A stretch of 5,138 nt of DNA from Akkermansia muciniphila (lineage in GTDB: Bacteria; Pseudomonadota; Gammaproteobacteria; Burkholderiales; Burkholderiaceae_C). The translations under genes and the position numbers were made by a program. The stretch's first letter is position 1, and each line of letters begins with the position of its first letter. Of the stretch, positions 1 through 5,138 are shown in pieces. The stretch is from positions 1 to 5,138 of the forward strand of contig CALPVM020000182.1 of assembly GCA_943327015.2 (NCBI GenBank), in the 5' to 3' direction. The notes under the pieces are model-generated. The model was given only the letters and a program-made list of their open reading frames with translations, had not been told where the DNA came from and searched no databases.

Positions 1-2
1 CG

Positions 3-1559
3 GTTAAAACAACTTCTTCTGATGATGACCTCTTGGATTTGTTTGTTTTCCATGTTTCGCGAGATCAAATATCAATCCATGAAATAGTTGCGCCGCCACC
101 AGCTGCAGCCGAGGTTGGCTATGGCTTTTTTGACGGAAATGCCGGGGCTCCTCCAGCCCCAGTTGTTTCACCCGCTGTTCCAGAGCCAATAGTTGTTGCC
201 AGCAAGCCCGAAACTTTTGGTTTCTTTGATGGTGCGCCAGGTGTTCCAATGGAGCCTGCAGAACATCCTGTTATTGAGCCAGTTTCTGTTGCGCCTGTGC
301 ATGCGGCACCAGTGGCACCAGTGGCACCATCATCACCAGCCCCAGCATCCCGACCTGCAGCCAAGCCGGCGGCGGCAGCGGCTGCAGCGCAGCCCGAAGC
401 TGCAACTATTCGCGTTGCTATTAGTAAGGTGGATCAGCTTATCAACCTCGTCGGTGAGTTGGTTATTACCCAAGCTATGTTGGCTCAAAACAGCCGTGCT
501 TTAGATCCTGCTTTGTACCAGCAACTCCTGACAGGCTTGTCAGATCTAGATAGAAACACGCGCGACTTGCAGGAATCGGTCATGTCGATTCGCATGATTC
601 CAATGTCAATCGTGTTTAGCCGTTTCCCTCGAATGTTGCGTGATCTCGCCGGCAAGCTGGGTAAAAAAGTAGAACTCGTAACACAAGGTGAAGCAACCGA
701 ACTGGACAAAGGTTTAGTTGAGAAAATTACCGACCCGTTAACCCACTTGGTTCGTAACAGTTGCGATCACGGTGTAGAAATGCCAGCCGATCGCATTGCC
801 GCTGGTAAATCTGAGGTCGGTACCATTACCCTTTCTGCGTCACACCAAGGCGGCTCTATTGTCATTGAAGTGCGCGATGATGGGCGTGGTTTATCAAGAC
901 CCAAAATCTTGAAGAAAGCCCGTGAGCGCGGTCTTGATGTAAACGACATGATGTCCGATGCGGATGTTTGGCAACTCATTTTTGCACCTGGTTTTTCTAC
1001 GGCAGATGTAGTTACAGATGTGTCTGGTCGTGGTGTGGGTATGGATGTGGTGAAGAAAAACATTACAGCCTTGAACGGTACTGTCGAAATTGATTCTGCC
1101 GAAGGTTATGGCATGAAGGTTTCGGTTCGCCTGCCACTTACGCTCGCGATTATGGATGGTATGTCTGTTGGTGTTGGTGAAGAGGTTTACATTTTGCCAT
1201 TGTCTTCAGTGGTCGAATCCTTCCAGGTCAAGGCTGAGGCTGTTAGTACCGTAGGTCAAGGCTCGCAACTCGTTAAAGTTCGCGACGAATACATGCCTGT
1301 CATTGAGCTAGAAAAAGTGTTTCAAGTTCCACGCTTTGACTTCGAAAAGTCAAGCGACATTATGGTGGTTGTTGAAGCTGAAGGCAGTCGCGTAGCTTTA
1401 TTGGTAGATGAACTGCTTGGCCAACAGCAAGTGGTTGTTAAAAATCTTGAGTCAAACTACCGCAAGGTTCCCAATGTGTCGGGAGCTACAATTTTAGGTG
1501 ATGGTAAGGTAGCGTTAATTTTGGATACAGGCGCTTTAGTTCGCCGTTCGCGGCACTAA
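3..1559 (+). CDS. cheA: Chemotaxis sensor histidine kinase CheA, 5'-truncated by the window edge
   Basis: CheA autophosphorylates on a P1-domain histidine and passes the phosphate to CheY and CheB; it works in the receptor-CheW array at the inner membrane. The frame is open from base 3 and gives 518 visible residues. The P1 domain with its phospho-accepting His and most of P2 lie upstream. Visible parts, by nucleotide: a probable P2 end (about 3-95, DLFVFHVSRDQISI); an Ala/Pro-rich linker with two GFFDG motifs (about 96-400); P3 dimerisation helices (about 402-600); and the P4 ATPase domain with N box LVRNSCDHG (747-773), G1 VRDDGRG (870-890), F box FAPGFSTA (981-1004) and G2 GRGVGMD (1026-1046). 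The CheW-like P5 domain runs from about 1149 to the stop. The third glycine box reads EGYGM rather than the more usual GxGT. The TTG at 33 is not the start, because homology to CheA continues upstream of it. The identification is very secure. Confidence 0.97.
   Translation, partial: VKTTSSDDDLLDLFVFHVSRDQISIHEIVAPPPAAAEVGYGFFDGNAGAPPAPVVSPAVPEPIVVASKPETFGFFDGAPGVPMEPAEHPVIEPVSVAPVHAAPVAPVAPSSPAPASRPAAKPAAAAAAAQPEAATIRVAISKVDQLINLVGELVITQAMLAQNSRALDPALYQQLLTGLSDLDRNTRDLQESVMSIRMIPMSIVFSRFPRMLRDLAGKLGKKVELVTQGEATELDKGLVEKITDPLTHLVRNSCDHGVEMPADRIAAGKSEVGTITLSASHQGGSIVIEVRDDGRGLSRPKILKKARERGLDVNDMMSDADVWQLIFAPGFSTADVVTDVSGRGVGMDVVKKNITALNGTVEIDSAEGYGMKVSVRLPLTLAIMDGMSVGVGEEVYILPLSSVVESFQVKAEAVSTVGQGSQLVKVRDEYMPVIELEKVFQVPRFDFEKSSDIMVVVEAEGSRVALLVDELLGQQQVVVKNLESNYRKVPNVSGATILGDGKVALILDTGALVRRSRH
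123..233 (+). repeat. Duplicated GFFDG motif in the CheA linker
   Basis: The linker between P2 and P3 carries two similar segments 96 nt (32 residues) apart: YGFFDGNAGAPPAP, with GFFDG at 123-137, and FGFFDGAPGVPMEP, with GFFDG at 219-233. Both sit in low-complexity Ala/Pro/Val sequence. The codons differ between the copies (ggc ttt ttt gac gga against ggt ttc ttt gat ggt), so it is the protein motif that is kept, not the DNA. I infer a short linear binding or docking motif; its partner is unknown to me. Confidence 0.7.
305..329 (+). repeat. 9-bp tandem microrepeat in the cheA linker
   Basis: GGCACCAGT occurs at 305-313 and 314-322, and a third partial copy, GGCACCA, at 323-329. It encodes the repeating Ala-Pro-Val pattern APVAPVAP. 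The unit is a multiple of three, so slippage would change linker length without breaking the frame. Just downstream, seven consecutive Ala codons (369-389, mostly GCG or GCA) form a second low-complexity run. Both lie in a linker, where length change should be tolerated. Confidence 0.8.
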
Positions 1560-1571
1560 GACAATCTGTTA

Positions 1572-1577
1572 AAGGAG
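1572..1577 (+). promoter_or_regulatory. Ribosome binding site of cheW
   Basis: AAGGAG lies 6 nt upstream of the ATG at 1584. It is the strongest Shine-Dalgarno sequence in the window. It favours 1584 over the in-frame ATGs at 1590 and 1593, which would sit further away. The strength fits the need for more CheW than CheA, although that link is inference. Confidence 0.85.
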
Positions 1578-1583
1578 AAGAAA

Positions 1584-2072
1584 ATGGGGATGATGGAAAA
1601 ACTCAATGATTTGACCGCTGGCGGTGCAAGGGAGTATTTGACTTTCCGTCTAGACCAGGAAGAGTACGGTATTGATATTCTAAAGGTGCAGGAAATTCGC
1701 GGATACGAGCCACCTACTCGAGTTGCCAATGCACCCGACTTTATCAAAGGCGTCATCAACTTACGAGGAACCATTGTTCCTATTGTTGATATGCGACTAA
1801 AGTTTCGTTGTGAAAAAGCAGAATACAACACTTTTACTGTTGTAATTGTTTTGAATTTACGCAACCGCATCGTAGGTATAGTTGTAGACTCTGTCAGTGA
1901 TGTTATGGAACTAGCACCCGAGAGTCTCAAGTCAGCACCTGATATTGATAGCGTTATTGACAGTGCTGCTGTAGTTGGCTTAGGTTCTGTGGGTGAGCGA
2001 ATGTTGATTTTGTTAGACATTGAGCGGCTAATGTCCTCCCCGGATATGGGCCTTGTCAGTGACGACATGTAA
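1584..2072 (+). CDS. cheW: Chemotaxis coupling protein CheW
   Basis: CheW is a cytoplasmic adaptor that links chemoreceptor tips to the P5 domain of CheA and builds the hexagonal signalling array. The predicted protein has 162 residues, normal for a single-domain CheW. One CheW domain fills almost all of it, from about residue 17 (EYLTFRLDQEEYGIDI) to about 152. The hallmark segment GVINLRGTIVPIVDMR is at residues 56-71, with the conserved NLRG at 59-62, which belongs to the receptor and CheA contact region. A second family block is IVGIVVDSVSDVMEL in the C-terminal half. There is no signal peptide or membrane segment. The start at 1584 is chosen for the AAGGAG site 6 nt upstream. The gene begins 24 nt after the cheA stop and ends 35 nt before cheR, so it is cotranscribed with both. 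A longer open frame on the minus strand over this gene is a shadow. Confidence 0.97.
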   Translation: MGMMEKLNDLTAGGAREYLTFRLDQEEYGIDILKVQEIRGYEPPTRVANAPDFIKGVINLRGTIVPIVDMRLKFRCEKAEYNTFTVVIVLNLRNRIVGIVVDSVSDVMELAPESLKSAPDIDSVIDSAAVVGLGSVGERMLILLDIERLMSSPDMGLVSDDM

Positions 2073-2107
2073 TTTACAAGCTTTGCCGCGATAAATCCCT
2101 CTAAGCC

Positions 2108-2995
2108 ATGAATACCCTGCATGAAAGAACTCGGACACGCATACCCGTTGATGCTGGAAGTGATTCTGGTTCAGCAGGGATGCAGGGACGGGAGTTTGCA
2201 TGGACGGACGCTGATTTTGGCCAGGTTCAAAGCCTAATTTACGAACGAGCAGGTATAAGTTTGCATGATGGTAAACATGCAATGGTATACAGCCGATTAT
2301 CTAGGCGACTGCGCGATACGGGACATCAGAGTTTTAGAGAGTATCTAGATTGGTTAGAGTCCACAGATGGCCCGGAGTGGCAAGAATTTGTTAATGCTTT
2401 AACAACTAACCTAACCTCGTTCTTCAGGGAACATCATCACTTTGAAAGCCTTAGTGAACTCCTAAAGTCACGACCCAGAACTTACCATTGGAATGTGTGG
2501 TGCAGTGCTGCTTCAACGGGTGAAGAGCCATATTCCATAATCATGACAGCAGTAGAAGCTTTGGGTGAAAAAGCGAATTTCTCATTAGCAGCCAGTGATA
2601 TCGATTCCAAAGTATTGGCCACGGCCTCACAGGGTGTGTACCGCTTTGAATCTTTAAAGTCAATGGAGTCAAGCCGTCATCATCGTTTTTTCTTGCGAGG
2701 AAAGTCGGAAAATGCTGGTATGGTGCGCGTGAAACCCGAATACCGGCAAATGATCGACTTTCAGATGGTGAATCTTGTGCGGGATGATTGGCCATTCAAG
2801 GAAACCTTTGATGTTGTTTTCTGCCGCAATGTCATGATTTATTTTGATGGTGCAACTCAAAGAAAAGTTTTAGAGCGCATACACCGTGTCATGAAACCCG
2901 GAGGCATTCTGTTTGTTGGCCATGCAGAAAATTTTAGTGATTCGAAAGATTTATTTGTTTTAAAAGGAAAGACTGTTTACGAGCGGACGCGATAA
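2108..2995 (+). CDS. cheR: Chemoreceptor glutamate methyltransferase CheR
   Basis: CheR transfers methyl groups from S-adenosylmethionine to specific glutamates of chemoreceptors, raising kinase activity during adaptation. It has 295 residues, close to the usual 270-290. An N-terminal helical CheR_N region covers about residues 33-110 and ends in the conserved TNLTSFFRE (100-108). The SAM-binding methyltransferase fold follows, with WCSAASTGEEPYS (131-143), ASDIDSKVL (162-170), the beta-subdomain region around 187-223 and FCRNVMIYFD (238-247). No TPR or other fused domain is present. The ATG at 2108 is the first possible start, since an in-frame TAA lies at 2102-2104, but no good Shine-Dalgarno sequence precedes it. 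The ATG at 2180 (residue 25) is an alternative, because residues 1-28 look non-conserved. Translation may depend on coupling to cheW, 35 nt upstream. The function call is very secure; the exact start is not. Confidence 0.96.
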   Translation: MNTLHERTRTRIPVDAGSDSGSAGMQGREFAWTDADFGQVQSLIYERAGISLHDGKHAMVYSRLSRRLRDTGHQSFREYLDWLESTDGPEWQEFVNALTTNLTSFFREHHHFESLSELLKSRPRTYHWNVWCSAASTGEEPYSIIMTAVEALGEKANFSLAASDIDSKVLATASQGVYRFESLKSMESSRHHRFFLRGKSENAGMVRVKPEYRQMIDFQMVNLVRDDWPFKETFDVVFCRNVMIYFDGATQRKVLERIHRVMKPGGILFVGHAENFSDSKDLFVLKGKTVYERTR

Positions 2996-3044
2996 GTTCC
3001 GTATTGCCTGCGTAAAAGACTTCGCGTAACACAAAAAATATCGC

Positions 3045-3049
3045 AAGGA
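3045..3049 (+). promoter_or_regulatory. Ribosome binding site of cheD
   Basis: AAGGA lies 4 nt upstream of the ATG at 3054, inside the 58-nt cheR-cheD gap. It supports 3054 as the cheD start and so the long N-terminal extension of CheD. The rest of the gap shows no convincing promoter or terminator. Confidence 0.75.
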
Positions 3050-3053
3050 TAAA

Positions 3054-3758
3054 ATGATTTTCCCTAACACTGGAGTAGGTTCAAGTTTGCCTCGTGCAAC
3101 TGTCACTTCTCCCCAGCCAAAAATACTGGCGGGTGGGCGTGTATCGCGCGTTGATCAATTAAAAGCTCAGCCACGCAAGCCTGGTGAAGCGTCATTCTTT
3201 TATGCTGACCATCATTTTCAGTATGATGCTGTAAAAGTATTGCCAGGTGAGTATTACGTTTCCAATGAAGATCTAGTGATAATGACTGTTTTGGGGTCGT
3301 GCATTGCAGCTTGTATTTGGGACAACAAAGCGCGAATCGGTGGTATGAATCACTTCATGCTACCTGATGGCGAAGGTGGTGATGGCTCTGGTCGCTATGG
3401 TTCGTATGCCATGGAGTTGTTAATTAATGAGATGTTGAAGCTCGGTGCGCGCCGTGAGACTATGCAGGCCAAGATTTTTGGTGGAGGTCAGGTGATGGCC
3501 GGATTTACCACCATGAACGTAGGTGAGCGAAACACAAAATTCGTGCTTGATTATTTGTCAACCGAACGTATTCCCGTTGTTTCCCAGGATGTTTTGGATA
3601 TTCATCCGCGCAAAGTGTGTTTTTTTCCTGTCAATGGTAAAGCACTTGTCAAGCGATTGGCTCACTCTCATCCGGAAACACTGGCAGTAGAGGAGCGTAA
3701 AGGTAACGCCGCATCTGTTGCTAAATCCACCTCAGGTGGTTCTGTGGATATTTTTTGA
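3054..3758 (+). CDS. cheD: Chemoreceptor glutamine deamidase CheD
   Basis: CheD converts certain receptor glutamines to glutamates, which makes them available for methylation. In some bacteria it also partners the CheC phosphatase. The protein has 234 residues. The core begins near residue 62 (VLPGEYYVSNEDLVIMTVLGSC). The catalytic residues of the family are visible: Cys83 in VLGSCIAACIWD, His100 in IGGMNHFMLPDG, and Thr78. KIFGGGQVM (140-148) is another family block. About 60 residues precede the core, Pro- and Lys-rich at first, compared with short CheD proteins of about 160 residues. The tail ends in GGSVDIF after a Ser/Gly-rich stretch and looks like a separate short motif. The start is backed by AAGGA 4 nt upstream. 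The gene lies between cheR and cheB, and its stop overlaps the cheB ribosome binding site. No cheC is seen here, so a deamidase role is the likelier one. Confidence 0.95.
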   Translation: MIFPNTGVGSSLPRATVTSPQPKILAGGRVSRVDQLKAQPRKPGEASFFYADHHFQYDAVKVLPGEYYVSNEDLVIMTVLGSCIAACIWDNKARIGGMNHFMLPDGEGGDGSGRYGSYAMELLINEMLKLGARRETMQAKIFGGGQVMAGFTTMNVGERNTKFVLDYLSTERIPVVSQDVLDIHPRKVCFFPVNGKALVKRLAHSHPETLAVEERKGNAASVAKSTSGGSVDIF

Positions 3759-3760
3759 AG
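3757..3760 (+). promoter_or_regulatory. Weak ribosome binding site of cheB overlapping the cheD stop
   Basis: GAAG at 3757-3760 lies 5 nt before the cheB ATG (3766) and shares two bases with the cheD stop codon TGA (3756-3758). This arrangement suggests translational coupling: ribosomes finishing cheD would restart at cheB. It supports 3766 as the cheB start. Confidence 0.6.
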
Positions 3761-3765
3761 TGTTT

Positions 3766-4860
3766 ATGAAAAAAATTAGGGTAGTGGTAGTTGACGATTC
3801 TGCTTTAGTACGTGGGTTGCTCACGGAAATTATCAATCGCCAAAAAGACATGGAGTGTGTCGGAACAGCCAACGATCCACTTATTGCAAGAGAGATGATA
3901 CGTGAACTGGATCCTGATGTAATCACACTTGACATTGAAATGCCCAAGATGGATGGCTTGGACTTTTTGGGGCGATTAATGCGCTTACGTCCAATGCCTG
4001 TAGTAATGATTTCAACTTTAACAGAGCGCGGTGCAGATGTCACAATGCGTGCTTTAGAGTTAGGTGCTGTAGATTTTGTATCAAAGCCTCGCATTGGGCT
4101 AACAGATGGTATCAACGAATTGTCTGGACAAATAGTCGAGAAAATCCGGGTCGCAGCGTCTGCACATATTCGTCGCTCAGCCATTCAACCATTGAACAAG
4201 GCACAAGATGCATCTGCTCAGTTAGTGCCAAATCGAAAAGCAGAAAACGTATCCATATCTCGCGTATCTACAGAAAAATTAATTTGTATTGGCGCTTCCA
4301 CAGGCGGCACAGAGGCCATAAAAGAAATTCTTACCCGATTTCCTGCAGATTCTCCAGGGGTTGTTATCACCCAGCATATGCCAGCTGGTTTTACAAGTAG
4401 CTTCGCAGCGCGACTCAACTCGCTGTGCCAGATTACGGTTCTTGAAGCTGTAAATGGTGTTCGTATACTGCCTGGCCATGCATACATAGCACCCGGTGGA
4501 AAACACCTGCGTTTAGATAGAAGCGGTGCCAACTATATTTGTGTTGTCGAAGATGGGGAGCTGGTTAATAGGCATAAGCCTTCCGTTGAAGTTCTTTTCA
4601 AGTCTGTGGCAAAAGTAGTTGGGAAAAATGCCTTCGGCATAATGCTCACAGGCATGGGAAATGATGGCGCGAAGGCAATGAAAGAAATGAAAGACGCGGG
4701 TAGTTATAACTACGTTCAGGATGAAGCTAGTTCTATAGTATTTGGCATGCCACGTGAAGCAATCCAATGTGGTGCGGCAGATGAAGTGTTGCCACTTACC
4801 GAAATAGCGAATGCATTACTGAATAGACTTGGTACAAGTACAGACCGCTACCGTGTTTAA
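3766..4860 (+). CDS. cheB: Chemotaxis response regulator / protein-glutamate methylesterase CheB
   Basis: CheB removes methyl groups from receptor glutamates and deamidates glutamines. It is switched on when CheA phosphorylates its receiver domain, giving negative feedback. The protein has 364 residues, close to the usual 345-370. The receiver domain (about 3-125) has the acidic pair D10/D11, phospho-acceptor D56 in TLDIEMPKMDGL, S83/T84 and K107 in VSKP. A polar linker spans about 128-170. The methylesterase domain (about 171-356) carries the triad S178 (GASTGG), H204 (QHMP) and D300 (TGMGNDGA). All key residues are intact, so it should be active. The frame is open upstream to a TTG at 3718, but that overlaps cheD and encodes no CheB-like sequence; MKKIRVVVVDDSALVRG from 3766 is the typical start. 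The gene lies 7 nt after the cheD stop. It is the last operon gene in view, and cheY does not follow. Confidence 0.98.
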   Translation: MKKIRVVVVDDSALVRGLLTEIINRQKDMECVGTANDPLIAREMIRELDPDVITLDIEMPKMDGLDFLGRLMRLRPMPVVMISTLTERGADVTMRALELGAVDFVSKPRIGLTDGINELSGQIVEKIRVAASAHIRRSAIQPLNKAQDASAQLVPNRKAENVSISRVSTEKLICIGASTGGTEAIKEILTRFPADSPGVVITQHMPAGFTSSFAARLNSLCQITVLEAVNGVRILPGHAYIAPGGKHLRLDRSGANYICVVEDGELVNRHKPSVEVLFKSVAKVVGKNAFGIMLTGMGNDGAKAMKEMKDAGSYNYVQDEASSIVFGMPREAIQCGAADEVLPLTEIANALLNRLGTSTDRYRV

Positions 4861-4878
4861 AACATTTTTGAAGATATT

Positions 4879-4916
4879 TTGATTTTTGAGCAAGAAGGTG
4901 TGTCATAATAGAGGGC
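4879..4916 (+). promoter_or_regulatory. Promoter-like module in repeat copy 1 (weak -35)
   Basis: The extended -10 element is TG-T-CATAAT, with CATAAT at 4904-4909. The best -35 is TTGATT at 4879-4884 (4 of 6 consensus bases, 19-bp spacer). The discriminator AGAGGGC (4910-4916) is G-rich. It overlaps sequence just after cheB. It is probably weaker than the third module. Confidence 0.45.
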
Positions 4917-4993
4917 TTCGCTAGATGAAACTGCTAAGTTAGCTGCAAAGCAAAATGAGGTAAGAGAGTAGAGTGAAGAAAAAGTTTGAAAGA

Positions 4994-5032
4994 TTGTGAT
5001 GTGCGAATAAAAAGTGTGTCATAATCGAAGGC
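4994..5032 (+). promoter_or_regulatory. Promoter-like module in repeat copy 2 (weak -35)
   Basis: CATAAT at 5020-5025 has the same upstream TG (5017-5018). The best -35, TTGTGA at 4994-4999, leaves a 20-bp spacer, which is too long to be optimal; the 18-bp position reads GTGATG. The discriminator CGAAGGC (5026-5032) is G/C-rich, as in stringently controlled promoters. Activity would rest mainly on the extended -10. Confidence 0.45.
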
Positions 5033-5079
5033 TTCGCTAGATAAAACTGCTTAGTTAGCTGCAAAGCAAGCAAAAGTAG

Positions 5080-5138
5080 CAAATCAAGTAAAGTAAAAAA
5101 AGTTTAAAAAACTTTGACAAACGAATAAAAAGTGTGTC
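5080..5138 (+). promoter_or_regulatory. Strong promoter-like module at the start of repeat copy 3, cut by the window end
   Basis: A perfect TTGACA lies at 5114-5119. An 18-bp spacer leads to C5138, which by alignment with copies 1 and 2 is the first base of CATAAT. The TG of an extended -10 is at 5135-5136. Upstream, 5080-5113 is rich in A- and T-tracts and could serve as an UP element for the RNA polymerase alpha subunit. This is the best promoter in the window. The -10 itself lies outside, so its last five bases are inferred. Confidence 0.6.

Larger units (their letters stand above)
4861..5138 (+). repeat. Intergenic tandem direct repeat, period 116-118 bp (two full copies plus the start of a third)
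   Basis: Copy 1 covers 4898-5013 (116 bp), copy 2 covers 5014-5131 (118 bp), and copy 3 begins at 5132 and is cut by the window end after GTGTGTC. The first 56 bases of copies 1 and 2 differ at only four positions. The middle is more diverged and purine-rich, and the end is again conserved (CGAATAAAAA before each GTGTGTC). The conserved core holds the extended -10-like element, the discriminator, a CTTCGCTAGAT block and TTAGCTGCAAAGCAA. No open frame or tRNA-like fold is visible. The stretch 4861-4897 is A/T-rich and shows no good terminator for the che operon. I read the array as repeated promoter-plus-leader modules facing right. Confidence 0.8.

Noticed and set aside
33..35. TTG as the start of cheA
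   Set aside because: The frame is open to the window edge, CheA-like sequence precedes it, and P1 with its phospho-accepting His would be missing. The gene is simply cut by the window.
1556..2122. 188-codon open frame on the minus strand opposite cheW
   Set aside because: It lies fully opposite a well-supported cheW with its own ribosome binding site. Its Ser/Thr/Ile-rich product has no recognisable domain, as expected of an antisense shadow.
3718..3765. Upstream TTG start giving CheB 16 more residues
   Set aside because: These codons overlap the end of cheD in another frame, encode no CheB-like sequence and lack a Shine-Dalgarno site. ATG 3766 gives the typical CheB N-terminus.
4849..4875. 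Possible intrinsic terminator just after cheB (TGTTTAAAACATTTTT)
   Set aside because: The dyad TGTTT-A-AAACA is A/T-only with no real loop, so it would not form a stable hairpin. No other G/C stem followed by a T-run was seen before the repeat array.
4898..5138. CRISPR array or transposable element as the explanation of the repeats
   Set aside because: The units are about 117 bp, similar for most of their length and without unique spacers, which excludes a CRISPR. No terminal inverted repeats or transposase frame are visible.

Overview
The window is the 3' part of a bacterial chemotaxis operon on the + strand, followed by a non-coding stretch with a tandem promoter-like repeat. In order it holds cheA (5' end outside the window), cheW, cheR, cheD and cheB. 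All five are complete at their 3' ends, have intact key motifs and are spaced 7 to 58 nt apart, so they very probably form one transcript. The gene order, the Ala/Pro-rich CheA linker with repeated GFFDG motifs, and the protein sequences suggest a proteobacterium, most likely a betaproteobacterium of moderate G+C. This placement is recognition by eye, not a database result.

Layout: 3-1559 cheA (end of the P2 region, linker, P3 dimerisation, P4 kinase, P5 regulatory domain); 1584-2072 cheW; 2108-2995 cheR; 3054-3758 cheD; 3766-4860 cheB; 4861-5138 intergenic. The intergenic part is A/T-rich and carries two full copies and the start of a third copy of a 116-118 bp direct repeat. Each copy contains an extended -10-like element (TGTCATAAT), a G/C-rich discriminator and a conserved leader. 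The last copy has a perfect TTGACA -35 hexamer and an A-rich upstream tract. This looks like a tandem strong promoter array reading rightward, of the kind found in front of rRNA, tRNA or other growth-rate-controlled genes. The downstream gene is outside the window.

How the genes work together: CheA and CheW form the receptor-bound kinase complex. CheR adds methyl groups to receptor glutamates, CheD deamidates receptor glutamines, and CheB, activated by phosphate from CheA, removes methyl groups and also deamidates. The window therefore encodes kinase, coupling protein and the full adaptation set. No receptor, cheY, cheZ or cheC is visible here.

I found no novel system among the coding genes; they are a conventional chemotaxis set. 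The part most worth a second look is the tandem repeat array after cheB.
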